64,000 nt of DNA from Ceratopteris richardii (GCA_020310875.1 CM035407.1:224594545-224658544), one strand, 5' to 3'. Shown: positions 1-11,527, counted from the stretch's first letter. Made by a program: numbers and translations. Notes: a model not told the origin generated them from the sequence alone.

Positions 1-234
1 GCTAATGAAGGTATTTTTAGACTAGAAACTGCTTTCCTTTCCTTAGGGTAATGAGATATACGAAATAATATTCTTAGATCTTGAAAAACATAATTTTAAA
101 AATTAGGGTATTTAGTTTTTTAATTGATTTTAAGGTCACATATGGTCACGTGCTATATATCTTTAGATAGCTCCTGAAGAGTACTATCCAAAAATGCAAT
201 AATATGTTTTTATCATTTTGACCATTTCTAAATA

Positions 235-940
235 CTAGGGTTTGTCAGAAATTAGGGTTAGTCCTTCAAAAGGACATTGTTTTCCAACTCTGGACTTGTG
301 AGTATCCATATCACCTTCCATGTTTGAATCACGAAATCCTCTCAAATCCAATAAACCCTTTCCATAGCATATACACATGTTTTTGGTCCATTTCAAATAT
401 GAAGGAATAGATTTAACTCTATCCCAATGAGCTTTGCTAAGATTAGCCATAACCGAGCTTACAACTCCCACTACCTAGGCAATGTCTGTAGTACATAGTG
501 CAACTATCCTTTGAAGTCTAGAACATCATGAAACAACTCCACCTCCAAGGGGTGTATACATAGCCATTTGTGGAATTACGAGTGTTCACATCACTTGCCA
601 TATTTTAATCACAAAATGCTTTCAAATCCAATGGACCCTTTCCATAGCATAGACACTTGCTTTTAGTCCCTTTCAAATATCTAAGAATCCACTTAATTGA
701 ATCCTAATAAGCTTTCCCAGGATTAGCCATGAATTGGCTTAGAACTCCCATTTGCATGGGCAATGTCTGTCATAGTAGCAACCATTGCATGATGACTGAA
801 CCACAAGTTGATGCATATGGAACACCTTCCATATAGTTGACTGCATCATCACCTTTGGAAGAACCATCCTTGAAAAACTTAATAGGTGCTTGCAATGGCA
901 CTACAAGAGGCTTATCATCAGTCACATTAATTCTACCAAG
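235..940 (-). pseudogene. Copia RT C-terminal / RNase H-side remnant
   Basis: The translation contains copia-type pieces. Near 235-470 there is an A-N-L-S-K-A-H-W-D run followed by I-P-S-Y-L-K, the equivalent of the usual 'HW.A.KRILRYLKGT' block, and then G-F-R-D-S-D-M-E-G-D, the equivalent of 'G.SDADWAGD'. A second partly duplicated version of the same block lies at about 580-780, so this part looks internally duplicated. Copies at 9165-9836 and 29389-30066 show the same arrangement. No intact reading frame is left. Confidence 0.7.
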
Positions 941-1062
941 CACTTTCTAAATGTATTTTTTTTGGGATGAATGCAAAGTATGCTACTACCTATCCCTTTT
1001 TATTACCATACATAATTTGTAGTCAACTCCCCAAAGGCCTTTCGTTGAGAACCTAGAGCTCA

Positions 1063-1557
1063 GTGTTGATTTTAAGGTCCACAAACAATATAAAGATAGA
1101 GAAAATAGAGACAAGACAGTGAATAGTCAACACATGAGAGAGAGGTAGTGAGCAAAGCTCCAAATATATTAATTTCCATACATTCCATGATTGATGTTAC
1201 AAAATAGTATAGAAAATATACAACATGATGACAAGCTATCCAATAACTCCAATCTCCCCCTAGTTGAAGATGGTCTACTTCAAGAATAGATAAGGATCAA
1301 GTTGTTGGACACCTTGTTGAAGATGAAGAAAGAACAATTCCACCTCTCCAAGTTGAAGGGAACACCTCCACCAATCTTGCTCAAGAAGAGTACTCGAGTT
1401 CTGATCATACAAGCAGTAGTAACATGGTCTTTTTGTTGGTAAGTAGGATTGTACTTGAAAAATTTGAACCAAGATTGTAAAATTTGTTGCGAGGGAATCA
1501 ATTCATTAGAGAATTTTTTGAATTTTATTTTGACTATTAATACGTGAATTTTTTACA
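1063..1557 (-). repeat. Nested polypurine tract plus short LTR-like fragment
   Basis: Between the RT start and the RNase H remnant the minus strand carries an AGGGGGAGAT polypurine tract (about 1253-1262). It is followed by roughly 190 bp starting TGGAGTTATTGG and ending ATCAACA, which resembles the 3' end of a different copia element plus a short or truncated LTR. The same piece sits at the same place in the other two copies (about 9960-10440 and 30185-30680), so it was inserted before the family copies diverged. The boundaries are estimates. Confidence 0.45.
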
Positions 1558-1842
1558 CTATGTGCGTGCATAACCTTTAACAACTAACATTGCTTTATAC
1601 ATGTCACTAGTATCATCAGCTTTTCTTTTGATTCTGAAGATCCACTTAATACCAATTGCTTTTTTATCTTTCGATAACTCATAAAGCTTCCATGTTTGAT
1701 TCTTATGAATAGAATCAATCTCTTCTTGCATAGCTTTCTTCCGAACATGACTTTGTAGTGCATCGTGAACATTAAATGGTTCATTCTCAACTGAAGCTAG
1801 TGCTAAAATGTTATGAATCTCAAATTGTTCTACGTAAATCAC
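1558..1842 (-). pseudogene. Copia reverse transcriptase N-terminal fragment
   Basis: About 94 codons are open. They match the start of a copia RT: an A-M-Q-E-E-I-D-S-I segment, N-Q-T-W-K-L, then G-I-K-W-I-F-R-I-K-R-K and Y-K-A-M-L-V-V-K-G-Y. These equal the family blocks 'W..AM..E...L..N.TW.L', 'kWv.k.K' and 'YKARLVAKG'. The YKARL Arg is Met here. The frame ends where the foreign LTR-like piece begins, so the catalytic YVDD region is absent. Confidence 0.8.
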
Positions 1843-1978
1843 CTAATCTACATGTTCTCTCCTTGTTTGACTTAGAGTTCTTCCTGTGAAGTTCTTTATA
1901 CCATTGTCCTTCCAAGTTTGATATAACCACTCTTGAAGGTAGAAAAAAACTTATTACTTTACTTTAAGTGATATGAGG

Positions 1979-3042
1979 CCTCTTTTGTTGAGCATCATCA
2001 TCGTAGTTTGAAGGGTTGGAGGTTTTGTAGGATGTAAGGAGTGTTTCTTATCTATGGTGAGAAATTGGATTGAGGGCACTAAAAAGTAGGTGGGTGCTGA
2101 AAAGTAGAGGAAGAAAAAGTAGTGAAAGGACACTTTAAAGGAAAATTGGGCTTGATCGATTGTTGTCGTTAACGAGTTTGTTGTAAGTGAATGGACTTGG
2201 GGATGGACTAAAACTCCTTAGCATAATGTGCAAAAGAGATAGCTTCATAGAGGATCATAGGACATAGTGTGTTGAGCTTGGCTTGGATTCCCATCTCCAA
2301 ACCATACTTTTATTGCAAAGTATCTTCAAGAACCATTTCAAGCAAATGAATAAGTAGTAATCGTTGCCAAAAGCATTCAGTGTAGGTAGATACAATATGT
2401 TCATCTTTCCATCCAAAAGCTAATCATGATCGACGAGCATGTAAGTGGAACTAGGGAGGAAGATAAGACTCCTTGATCTTTTCTTGAAATGCAATCCATC
2501 TAGTGGGGTGGTCGGTGCTATGCTGCAAAACATTCCACCAGAATTGGGGCTTATCCACCAAATAGTTAGTAATAAATTTCACTTGTTCAATTTCTCAATG
2601 TGATTCATCACAATAAAAGTCATCAAATTGGGATAGCCATGAAAGAACAAATTGGCCATCCTTTTGGCCATCGAATCGAGAAAATAAAAAAATTTTGGCA
2701 CCAATTTTAGAATGTGTGCTTCCTCTTGAACGGTGATAATGGTCTTCATCACCCTAACTACATTGTTATCATCACTTTGCATTTGTTGGAGTGAAGCATC
2801 ACATTTTTTTATCTCCTTTTGAGCATGTTGGACTTTCTGCTGCAAAAACTCCCGTTGTTGCTCAATCGGTATCCCAGATAGGGATGATGTATCAAAATCC
2901 ATGATATTATGGATAGGGTCCATGGCCTTATATAGAAGCAAAACCTAAGACTTGACCGAACGACCAAAAAGAATTTCGAATCACGAGCGGACGCCACAAA
3001 TCATGAATGAAAGCCAAGAGTACACCTCTGCAGACATGAATA
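1979..3042 (-). pseudogene. Ty3/gypsy-type gag fragment
   Basis: The minus-strand frames give a gypsy-type gag: an N-terminal helix-rich part (2941 to about 2740, with I-P-I-E-Q-Q-R-E and a K-E-I-K-K-C-D stretch), then F-D-S-M-A-K-R-M-A-N-L-F-F-H-G-Y-P-N-L, the counterpart of the 'FDG...WL.....YF' block. Further along are the 'W..F...I...F.P' equivalents over about 2520-2430. Several frameshifts are present. No zinc knuckle or pol follows, because the fragment ends at the copia junction near 1961-1990. A second copy is at 37741-38720. Confidence 0.65.
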
Positions 3043-3055
3043 GGTTCTAATACCA
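3043..3055 (-). other. Primer binding site of the minus-strand gypsy fragment
   Basis: On the minus strand this reads TGGTATTAGAACC, close to the initiator-Met tRNA primer site TGGTATCAGAGC. It lies just inside an LTR end that reads ...GGTTAACA on the same strand. Confidence 0.6.
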
Positions 3056-3056
3056 C

Positions 3057-3860
3057 TGTTAACCAGATCTTGCAAATGCATGTATGCAGAGATAGTACAG
3101 AGATGAAAGCTCACAAAAGTACTCTGAAAATAGAGAGAGAGATAAGGGACTGAACACAAGATTGGGTACAATGTCCCTCAAATACTCTAATGGATGAGTC
3201 TATCAGAGTATGTGTATTTATAGGTATTTTTCATTATGTCTTGAATAGAAGATACATGTCTACTTTATTTACAAAATTATCACTTCCTAAGTGATTTATT
3301 ATTTTTATAAAAACGTCGCTTTCTAAGCGATCTACTATTTTTATAAAAATATCTAAAATACTATCTTTTATCTATCTCAAAAATATTTTAATAAATCCAC
3401 GTGGGTTCAATCCCTCATGATTTTTCACTTGTTAAATCAAAACACAATCATATTAAAAACCTCAAGACATTAGAATTCATATAACATTCCATTATTCCAT
3501 AAGGTGTGCATCCTATAACATTCCATAAATCAGGATTCCTCCTCAAGTGTGCATCCTATTATATGCAAAATTGAGTTTTATTAAAAGACGATCGCTTTTT
3601 AAAATAATGCAAATCAGCCTTGAAGTTATTTATTGAAATTCCAATATTAAGATCTCAAGTAGATAATGAAAACATGGAAAAAGAATACTACAAAAAAGTT
3701 TTTAATAAAAAAATCAGATCAGACCATGCTTTCCTCTTTTTCAGTCTTTGCTTCTTAACATGAAATGCTTAACTTTCGAGTTCACTCCCCAAAGTGGGAT
3801 TCGCGACGAGAAGAAATGAAGCTCTCTTTTTCATGGGTGCTTTTTTGTAATAAAGCAAGC
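3057..3860 (-). repeat. LTR of the gypsy fragment (outer end uncertain)
   Basis: This is AT-rich sequence outward of the primer binding site on the minus strand, with no coding potential. The inner LTR end is at about 3057. The outer end cannot be set from this copy, so the right limit given is only the start of the next recognisable feature. The sequence recurs in the second block as 38738-39002 plus 48397-48950, where element G has been inserted into it. It contains the short repeated palindrome-like motif TCGCTTTCTAAGCGATC near 3318-3340. Confidence 0.45.
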
Positions 3861-4012
3861 ATATTGTGTGCAAATCAATGCTACACATAAGTGTACATGT
3901 TCGTCTTATTCTCACCATCAATCAATCAAGCTTGGGGACGATGATGGCAGTGATGACTTGGAAGTAAGACTTTGGATTCTATATCTTCACTTCACTTCAC
4001 TTCACCTCCACT

Positions 4013-5945
4013 ATGGGATCAAATGTCGAGAAGACTATCAGCACCAGCTTGCAAGACCTAAACTCAGAGGACATTGAGTCTAGAGAGAATACCCATGGAC
4101 AAGGTCATTGAACATTTAAGATGCACCAAGGAATGCTTGAGTACTGAGGAGGGTGGCAACAGGCTCAATGACTTTGGATACAATAAGCTTGAAGAGAAGC
4201 ATGAGAGAAAGTTCTTGAAATTCCTTGGTTTGATGTGGAATCTATTCTCACGGGTTATGGAAGATGTTGTTATGGCAATCACATTGGACAATGGCCCGTA
4301 CAAGGGAGGAAGTGCTCCATCTGATTGCGAGGATTTGTGGGGATGACATTGTTGCTGCTCATAAACTCTATCATCTCCTTTTGTGAGGAAAATAATGTTT
4401 GAAATATTTATGCTCCACTAAAGGAAAGGCTTCCACCAAACGCTAAGGTTCTTTGGGATGGATGTTGGAGTGAACAAGAAGATGCTTCCATTCTTGTTCT
4501 GAGTGACATAATCGATATAAAGCTGGGTGAAATCATTCTAGTCGATGCTTGCCTTTTTGAGGGTGATCCTTCAAACATTGACCAATCTGCCCTCACAAGG
4601 GAGTTTTTTCCTGTTACCAAGAACCCATTAGATGAGGTATTTTCTGGCTCAACTTGTAAGCGAGGGGAGATTGAGGTAGTCATGATTGCCACCAATGTCC
4701 ATGCTTTCTTCGAGAAAGCTATCCATCTGGTCCATTCCACTCATTAAGTCAACCACTTTCAAAAGGTCTTGACCTCCGTTGGAAATTTTTGCATCTACTC
4801 GATTTCTATAGGCATGAATGTGGAGATCATTGTCATATACACTATACAACAGAGAGCATACAAGGAGGGGATCAACAACCTCTTGGTGCTCCTTATTGGT
4901 GGAACTCTGATTGCTAGGCCTATCATCCTTTTTGTAACCATGGCCATTTGGTCCCATCACCTTTCGCATCAAGGAGCTATCACTAAGCGCATGACTACTA
5001 TCGAACAACTCGCAAGCATGGATGTCTTGTGTAGCGATAAGATAGGCACACTAACATTGATCAAGCTCACAATCGATAAGAATTTGGTCGAGTGCTTTTT
5101 GCAAGGTGTTGATAAGGACATGGTTGTTCTTCTTGCAAGAAAAACTTATAGAATAGAGAAATAGGATGTTGTTGACATTGCTATAGTCAACATGCTTATT
5201 CATCCAAAGAATGCACAAGCTAGTCTTCAAGAGGTTCACTTTATCACGTTCAACCTTGTGGATAAGAGAGCTGCACTCACATATATAGACTCTCGTGATG
5301 GTAGATGGTACAGAGCTAGCAAGGGGCTATTGAGGAGATATTCTCACTTGTTCACAACAAATATGAGATTGAGGCATGCGTACATGAAATCATTTACAAG
5401 TTTGTTGAATGCAAACTACATTCATTGGTCATGGCCCTGTAGGAAGTACGTGAAAGAAGCAAAGAAAGTGAGGGTGGACCTCAACATTTCTGTGGCTTAA
5501 TGACCCTCTTCAACCCTCGTTGACATGATAGTGCTAAAATGATTCAGCGAGCTTTCAACTTGGGAGTGAATGTCAAGATGATCATGGTTGATGAGCTTTC
5601 CATTGCCAAGGAGACTAGTAGAAGATTGAGAATGAGTTCAAATATGTACCCTTTGTCATCCTTATTAGGGCTACAAAACAAGGATAAGACGATTGCATCT
5701 CTTCCAATGGATAAACTCATTGAAAACACAAATGGCTTCATAAGAGTTTCCCAGAGCACAAGTACAAAATAGTCCAACAATTACAACATAAGCAGCATAT
5801 ATGTGGAATGACAGGGGATAGTGTCAATGATGCATCTACCCTAAAAAAGGCAGACGTAGGCATCAATGTAGGTTATGTAACTAATGCTGCAAGTAGTGCA
5901 TTTGAGATTCTCCTAAATTAGCCAGACTTGAGTGTTATAGCTCAT
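4013..5945 (+). pseudogene. Plasma-membrane H+-ATPase retro-pseudogene, copy 1
   Basis: Intact proteins of this family are P3A pumps that export protons at the plant plasma membrane. From an ATG at 4013 the frames follow the family in order: L-E-R-I-P, N-K-L-E-E-K, K-F-L-K-F-L-G (about 4074-4330), the actuator-domain stretch (4340-4740), the membrane segment containing N-L-L-V-L-L-I-G-G (4769-4960), the phosphorylation loop (Asp codon 5036-5038), V-D-K-R..L-T-Y-I-D-S (5240-5300), N-L-G-V-N-V-K-M-I (5560-5590) and the M-T-G-D-x-V-N-D-A hinge (about 5808-5845). The DKTGTLT motif reads DKIGTLT. The copy is colinear with no introns, although plant genes of this family are intron-rich, so a processed retrocopy is the best reading. 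Several frameshifts and stops are present. It stops shortly after the hinge, so the later membrane helices and the regulatory C terminus are missing. Confidence 0.88.
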
Positions 5946-5979
5946 CAAAAGAACATTGATAATAACACTCAAGTCCGTC
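5926..5979. repeat. Inverted repeat at the broken 3' end of the H+-ATPase copy
   Basis: AGACTTGAGTGTTAT near 5926 is matched in reverse complement by ATAACACTCAAGTCCGTCT ending near 5979, with about 20 bp between the arms. The left arm is coding sequence of the pseudogene, so the right arm looks like a short inverted duplication formed at the truncation point. Confidence 0.65.
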
Positions 5980-6301
5980 TAAGTTAATGTTTGGGGCATC
6001 AATTGTATTAGCTACAATGCATATGTTTCTGAATTCGTAAAAGCCCTCCCAATGCCAGTTGGTGAGTTAAACACATTAACCATGCTCAGCACAAGGGTGC
6101 CACATAGCACTCGTTGGTGCAAGCTAAAGATATATATCTTTCTACTTATATATAATACTTTACCATATGGCATTGCTATGACCTCAAAAATGAAAAACAC
6201 TTATTCTGTTTAATTCATCTCACTTTCTTGATTTGAAAATATCATTACAAGAAAAAAACGGGCCGTAGTGATGCTCCCAATAAAAAAAAAAAATAAAGTG
6301 G
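5980..6301. other. Intergenic, no gene seen
   Basis: AT-rich sequence with no frame I can relate to a family. The H+-ATPase similarity has ended by this point. Confidence 0.5.
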
Positions 6302-6355
6302 GAAGCATCATTTATGTGACGCTCATTCCAAGGAGCATCACATAAGTGATGCTTC
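6302..6355. repeat. 23-bp-arm hairpin, possible MITE remnant
   Basis: GAAGCATCATTTATGTGACG... is followed after 8 bp by its near-perfect reverse complement ending ...AAGTGATGCTTC. Arms are 6302-6324 and 6333-6355. Related AGTGATGCTCC sequence occurs upstream at about 6256, suggesting a decayed foldback or MITE-type element of uncertain extent. Confidence 0.45.
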
Positions 6356-6589
6356 GAAAAGAAAAAAAAGGTCATAGTTGCATAACCACCAGCCAATGTT
6401 ACTAATGTGATGCAACTAACTGCCATCACTAGTAGCATAATAGAGTAGAAATGCTCCAAGTGACACTCACGAATACAAAGTGATATCCTACGAATACAAA
6501 AAATAGTAGTTGATTTCTCTCGCTACATCTTTGCTGGGTTCAAGAGTGAGAGAGAGTGAGCAAGACACAGAGTGTGCGAGCAAGAGAGA

Positions 6590-6960
6590 AAGACACAAAT
6601 CCACTCACATACAGGTACATACATATATAAACACACTCATAGAGTCACACCCACACGTACACATATACACATACACATATACACATACACATATACATAT
6701 GCATACACATATACATACACATATATACACATACACATATACATACACATATACATACACATGTATAAACACATATTCACACATACACATACATACACAT
6801 ATACATATAAATATGTACACACACATATAGATACACATATACATACAAACACATACACATATAAACACATACACACACGCATACACACACATATCCATAC
6901 ATATATATATCCATACATACATATACACACACATATAAATACACCCACCTATACATACAT
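6590..6960. repeat. TATACACA/CATACACA-type microsatellite
   Basis: About 370 bp of alternating ACACATATAC-type units. It leaves long open frames on both strands rich in His-Thr-Tyr or Cys-Met-Val-Tyr. These are by-products of the dinucleotide-like pattern and not genes. Confidence 0.95.
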
Positions 6961-7547
6961 GCTACAACAATGTATATATGACATCCATGTAAATGAGGGT
7001 GCTTACCTTATGATTCATTATAGGATAGCATCATAACCTTGTTCTTACCAAGGCCGATATATAACCCAGTATCAAATTGCAAACTCATCCAAGGCATCCA
7101 AATGCCTTTTGTGTAGCTTTGGAGGTTTAAAATTAAACACAATAGTGTCTCATATAAGCATTTTGTGCATTTACTTGTCTATAAGATGTTTGGAATAAAA
7201 GCCCCAAAGAGACTCTCTATGTACATTGTTTACAAGTCCATATGATAGCTCTCTACAAGAGCTATCCACATACTTCTTTGCCTCCATGTTGAGGAGTTAT
7301 AGGCATTTACATGATTTTTATAATTTTCAATCTTTGGACATGTATGTGAAAGAGAGTGTGGAGAGCTACGTGATGATGTGATTAGTTGCACCAAACATCA
7401 AAGGAGTGAGTTTTTATGTGAGGGGAGAGAAAGTAGAGAGAGAAACTTATGCAAAAATGTATAGAAGAAGATGGATTTGTTGAATTTGTAGATGTCCCCT
7501 TCAAGTTATATAATTTTTGGGATCAAGTTTTGTTGATGAATTTTAGG
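6961..7547. other. Intergenic, no gene seen
   Basis: No coding similarity or clear repeat structure. It runs up to the point (about 7548) where similarity to 27768 onward begins. Confidence 0.5.
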
Positions 7548-8900
7548 TCATTTGGACATGCTCACAGATGTTCAATGACCAAAATTCATAAAAATAATGT
7601 AAGGGCTTATAACTCTTCACTTTTGGATTCATGAAATATAATAAAAGTACAATTTGAAATCTCAGAGAGAGCATCATTAGGAAGGGTCAAAATACATGAA
7701 AAAGTCCTTGGGGCCTTTATCCTAAAAACCTTCCACTTAGAAGGTAAAGGAGGCTCCTTTAAGTTTATAACTTGGACCATTTGTATACATAGCACCACTA
7801 GTATACATAACTTATGTTGTGCCTTGGGTAGAGAATTGGTGAGAGCAATTGTAGGGTACTTCAAATTGACCTTCATCAAAGTGATTGGCCATCATATAAC
7901 ACCTCTTTGATGGAGTGATATCTCACATCAATATGCTTTGTGTGAGCATGGACAATGCAATTCTTTGCCAAACATATTTCACTTTCATTATCACCTCCAA
8001 GAATAGGTAGCTTTTCAAGAATTCCAATCACTCCATAGGCAAGTTAATCAAATGGTTTCCTTGGAAGCCTCTCTCGCTGTAATAGCAACTATCTTTTGAA
8101 GTCTAAAGCACAATTAAATACTGCATAACCACTTTGTTGAAAGTGAGATAAGCCCAATTCAAGGATCTTTCCAACACTTAAAACCCTAAGCACATACACA
8201 ACTTGAACCAAGTAAGATAGATGAAGGATTACAAAAATATACAAGAGAGGAGTAGTGAAATGAGTAGCTTAAGGCTACTCTAAATAATAACTACTTGATG
8301 AAATAAGAACTATAAAATGTGTATAATATACAAATTTTGAATAAAAAGGTTGAATGTAAAACGGTTCTAGATACAAAAATAAGTGAGATGTGCCTAAGAG
8401 TTATAAGAAAGTTAATGTGTGATGAAATTATATGATGACTATGATTGTTTATAAAAAACAACCTTTGTGATGTAATTAGGGAAAAATTTTGGAACCTCAA
8501 CAGAATTTAGGGTTTCTTCTTTGAAATAAACAGCCACAGAGCTTCCCTTCTTGAGGTAGTAGGTAACAAAACCTTGTAAACAAGCCAGACTTGAAGAACA
8601 ATTGAAATTTAGAAGCCACTTACAAAATGGAGCATGCGCACACTCTTGACAGTGTGAAAAGAAGAAGAGGGTCCTAGAGAGTCACCCAAATAAAAGCATC
8701 AAAGACTCCTAAGGAAGCCACCTATAATCACTTGAGAGTAAGTGTATGTCTTACTTTGTGTGGCCCAAGATGGTGTTCATATAGATTATAGTCCCAACTT
8801 GCATGATATTTTGTGAAAGAGATAAAAAGCCTCAATACACAAATTCATGAAGTTTGTTTTGATATTTTATGGTTTTTACTTAAAATTCTTGAAATTCATT
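7548..8900. repeat. Non-coding repeat, copy of 27768-29137
   Basis: Starts TTTGGACATGCTCACA and is closely similar over its whole length to 27768-29137. It is AT-rich and non-coding. The 8200-8530 part shows weak similarity to 12850-13130, which lies on the gag side of the minus-strand copia element. It may therefore contain that element's old 3' LTR, but I cannot fix LTR ends. Confidence 0.6.
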
Positions 8901-9164
8901 ACTTGAAGTGGGTAATGAGGGTATTTTTAGACTAGAAATCGCTTTCCTTAGCTTAGGGTAATGCGATGTACGAAATAATATTCTTAGATTTTCAAAAACA
9001 TATTTTTAAAAATTAGGGCATTTAGTTTTTGAAGGGATTTTAAGGTCACATATGGTAAAGTGCTATATACCTTTAGATAGCTCTTGAAGAGTACTATCAA
9101 AAAATGCAATAATATTTTATCATTTTGACCATTTCTAAAAACTAGGGTTTGTTGGAAATTACGG

Positions 9165-9836
9165 TTAACCCTTCAATAGGACATTGTTTTCCAACACACT
9201 TGTGGACTTGTGAGTATCCATATCACCTTCCATGTCTGAATCACGAAATCCTCTCAAATCCAATGGACCCTTTCCATAGCATAGACACATGTCTTTGGTC
9301 CCTTTCAAATATGAAGGAATAGATTTAACTCTATCCCAATGAGCTTTGCTAAGATTAGCCATAACCGAGCTTAAAACGACAATGTTTGTAGTACATAGTG
9401 CAACTATCCTTTGAAGTCTAGAACATCATGAAACAACTCCAAGGCTGTATACATAGCCATTTGTGGAATTGCAAGTGTTCACATCACCTGCCATTTTTTC
9501 ATCACAAAATCCTTTCAAATCCAACGGACCCTTTCCATAGTATAGACACTTGCTTTTGTTCCCTTTCAAATATCTAAGAATCCACTTAATTGCATCACAA
9601 CGAGCTTTGTCAAGATTAGCCATGAATCGGCTTACAAGGCCCATTGCATGGGCAATGTTTGACGTAGTGGCAACCATTGCATATATAAGTAAACCACAAA
9701 CTGATGCATATGGAACACCTTCAATATAGTTGGCTACATCATCACCTTTGGAACAACCATCCTTGAAGAACTTAATAGGTGCTTGCAATGGCACTACAAG
9801 AGGCTTATCATCAGTCACATTAATTCTGCCCATCAC
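9165..9836 (-). pseudogene. Copia RNase H-side remnant (beta)
   Basis: The longer piece (9836-9426) reads G-R-I-N-V-T-D-D-K-P, then Y-A-S-V-C-G-L-L-I-Y-A-M-V-A-T and W-I-L-R-Y-L-K-G-N-K. These are equivalent to the copia blocks 'Y...vGsLmYam..TRPDi..AV' and 'KRilRYLKGT'. The TRPD motif is degraded to TTSN. A second, overlapping copy of the YLKGT-DLRGF-SD block follows at 9362-9165, so the partial internal duplication seen in copy alpha is shared. Confidence 0.75.
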
Positions 9837-10444
9837 TTTTTAAATATACTTTTCTTGGGATGAATGCAAAGTATGCTATTGCCTATCCCTTTTTATTACC
9901 ATACGAAATATGTAGTCAACTTCCCAAAGGCCTTTCATTGAGAATCTAGAGTTCAATGTTGTTGTTCAGGTCCACAATCAATATAAAGATAGAGATAATA
10001 GAGACAAGATAGTGAACAATCAACACGAGTGAGAGGTAGTGAGCAAAGCTCCAAATATATTAATTTCCATACATTCCATGATTGATATTACAAAAATAGT
10101 ATAGAAAATATACAACATGATGACAAGCTATCCAATAACTCCAATCTCTCCCTAGTTGAAGATGATCTCCTCCAAGAAGATAAGCATCAAGCTGTTGGAT
10201 ACCTTGTTGAAGATGAAGAAAGAACAATTCCACCTCTCCAAGTTGAAGGGAACACCTCCATCAATCTTGCTCAAGAAGAGCACTCCATCTGTGATGATAC
10301 AAGCACTAGTAACATGGTCTTTTTGTTGGTAAGTAAGATTGTGGTTGAAAATTCCAACCAAAAAATGTATAAACTTTGTTGTCAGCGAATCAATTCGTTA
10401 GAGAAATTTTCAAATTTTATTTTGACTATTAATTCGTGAATTTT

Positions 10445-10808
10445 TTACACTATGTTTGTGCATATTCTTTGGCAACTAACCTTGCTATATATACATGTCA
10501 ATAGTATCATGTGCTTTTCTTTTGATTTTGAAGATCCACTTAATACCAATTGCTTTTTGATATTCCGATAACTCAGAAAGCTTCCATGTTTGATTCTTAC
10601 GAATGAAATCAATCTCTTCTTGCATAGCTTTCTTCCAAACATGACTTTGTAGTGCATCACAAACATTAGATGGTTCATTATCAACTGAAGCTAGTGTTAA
10701 ACTATTATGAGTCTCAAACCGTTCTATGTAAATTAACTTATCTGCATGTTCTCTCCTTCTCTGACTTAGAGTTCTTTCTGTGAAGTTCTTTACACCATTG
10801 TCCTTCAA
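10445..10808 (-). pseudogene. Copia RT N-terminal fragment (beta)
   Basis: About 107 codons: K-K-A-M-Q-E-E-I-D-F-I, N-Q-T-W-K-L-S-E-L, I-G-I-K-W-I-F-K-I-K-R-K. This is the same RT start as at 1558-1842, followed by the same nested LTR-like piece. The catalytic region is absent. Confidence 0.8.
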
Positions 10809-10843
10809 AGTTTGATATAACCACTCTTGAAAGTAGAAAAAGC

Positions 10844-11167
10844 TTATGACTTTACTTTAAGACCATAAATCCATGAATATCTCAAAAAATCATCAATAGA
10901 AGTGACAAAATAGCTGAAACCTTGAATGGAATCTGTTCTCATAGGACCATTCACATTTGAATGTATGATGTGCAACTTCCTTGTGGCCATGATATACCCA
11001 TGCTTCTTGAAAGGAATTCTATGAAGCTTTTCTCCAAGACATCCTTCACATGATTCTACATCATCTGGTACAGCGAAAATAGGAAAACTCTCCACCATAT
11101 CATGATCTTTGATGTGATTCAAAGTAGTGTAATTGATGTGACCAAATCTAGCATGCCATAACTTCAT
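10844..11167 (-). pseudogene. Copia pre-integrase domain and integrase start (beta)
   Basis: The frame begins K-L-W-H-A-R-F-G-H-I-N and later has C-E-G-C-L-G-E-K, the GAG-pre-integrase and H...H...C..C zinc-binding pattern. H-S-N-V-N-G-P-M and Y-F-V-T-S-I-D-D-F-L-R-Y-S-W follow, matching 'HtDvwGPm' and 'YFvtFIDDfSR..W' of the integrase core. The first catalytic Asp of 'HtD' is Asn here. The rest of the integrase is missing because the sequence jumps to the RT start. Confidence 0.82.
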
Positions 11168-11170
11168 ATT

Positions 11171-11527
11171 CTACTTAGGTGTAAAAGACCTAGGAACATT
11201 AATATGACTTATTTTGGAAAATACAAAGATGCCACTTGTATTTTCACCTTGAAGTAGACAATGCTCCTCATTAGGTGAGAGGAGCTGACATGAATCTCTC
11301 TTAAAAACAACTTTAAGACCATCTGACAAGAAAGTAGATATAGAGAAAGCAAATTCTTTTTCATTTTTGAGACAAAGAACATTGGAAATTGTGAAACTTC
11401 CACTTGCTCTTGACTTTAGATTCACTTCTCCAACACCTACAACATCCAAATCATGACCATCTTCAATGGTCACTCTTCTTCTTGAAGAGTTATTAAGAGA
11501 AGAAAATACATTTTTGCAACATGTCAT
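11171..11527 (-). pseudogene. Copia protease C-terminal region (beta)
   Basis: Contains V-T-I-E-D-G-H, G-V-G-E-V-N, F-T-I-S-N-V-L-C-L-K-N-E. These equal the blocks 'v.vgdG....i.G.G.v' and 'l.nVLyVP.l..NLlSv' that lie between the DSGA active site and the pre-integrase domain. The DSG active-site motif itself is not readable here. Confidence 0.65.

Larger units (their letters stand above)
1..1960 (-). mobile_element. Degenerate Ty1/copia fragment, minus strand (copy alpha, cut by window edge)
   Basis: This is the first of three copies of one decayed copia family in the window; the others are at 8900-13151 and 29138-31133. Read on the minus strand it holds the start of reverse transcriptase (1842 to 1558), then a foreign polypurine-tract/LTR-like piece, then RNase H-side sequence (about 940 to 235). 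At about 1961 it joins the gypsy gag fragment. The same junction occurs near 31090 in the second block copy, but in the copy at 10861 the copia sequence carries on into integrase. The fragment is full of stops and frameshifts. Confidence 0.8.

Noticed and set aside
3868-4077. Independent small gene upstream of the H+-ATPase copy
   Set aside because: The sequence is 5' untranslated or N-terminal H+-ATPase-type sequence in other frames, repeated near 48954-49163.
4013-5945. A functional proton pump gene
   Set aside because: Frameshifts, stops, changed phosphorylation motif and missing C-terminal half; no full frame.
6510-7036. Several long overlapping open frames on both strands rich in His/Thr/Tyr/Ile or Cys/Met/Val/Tyr
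   Set aside because: They come from the TATACACA microsatellite, which lacks stops in several frames by composition.
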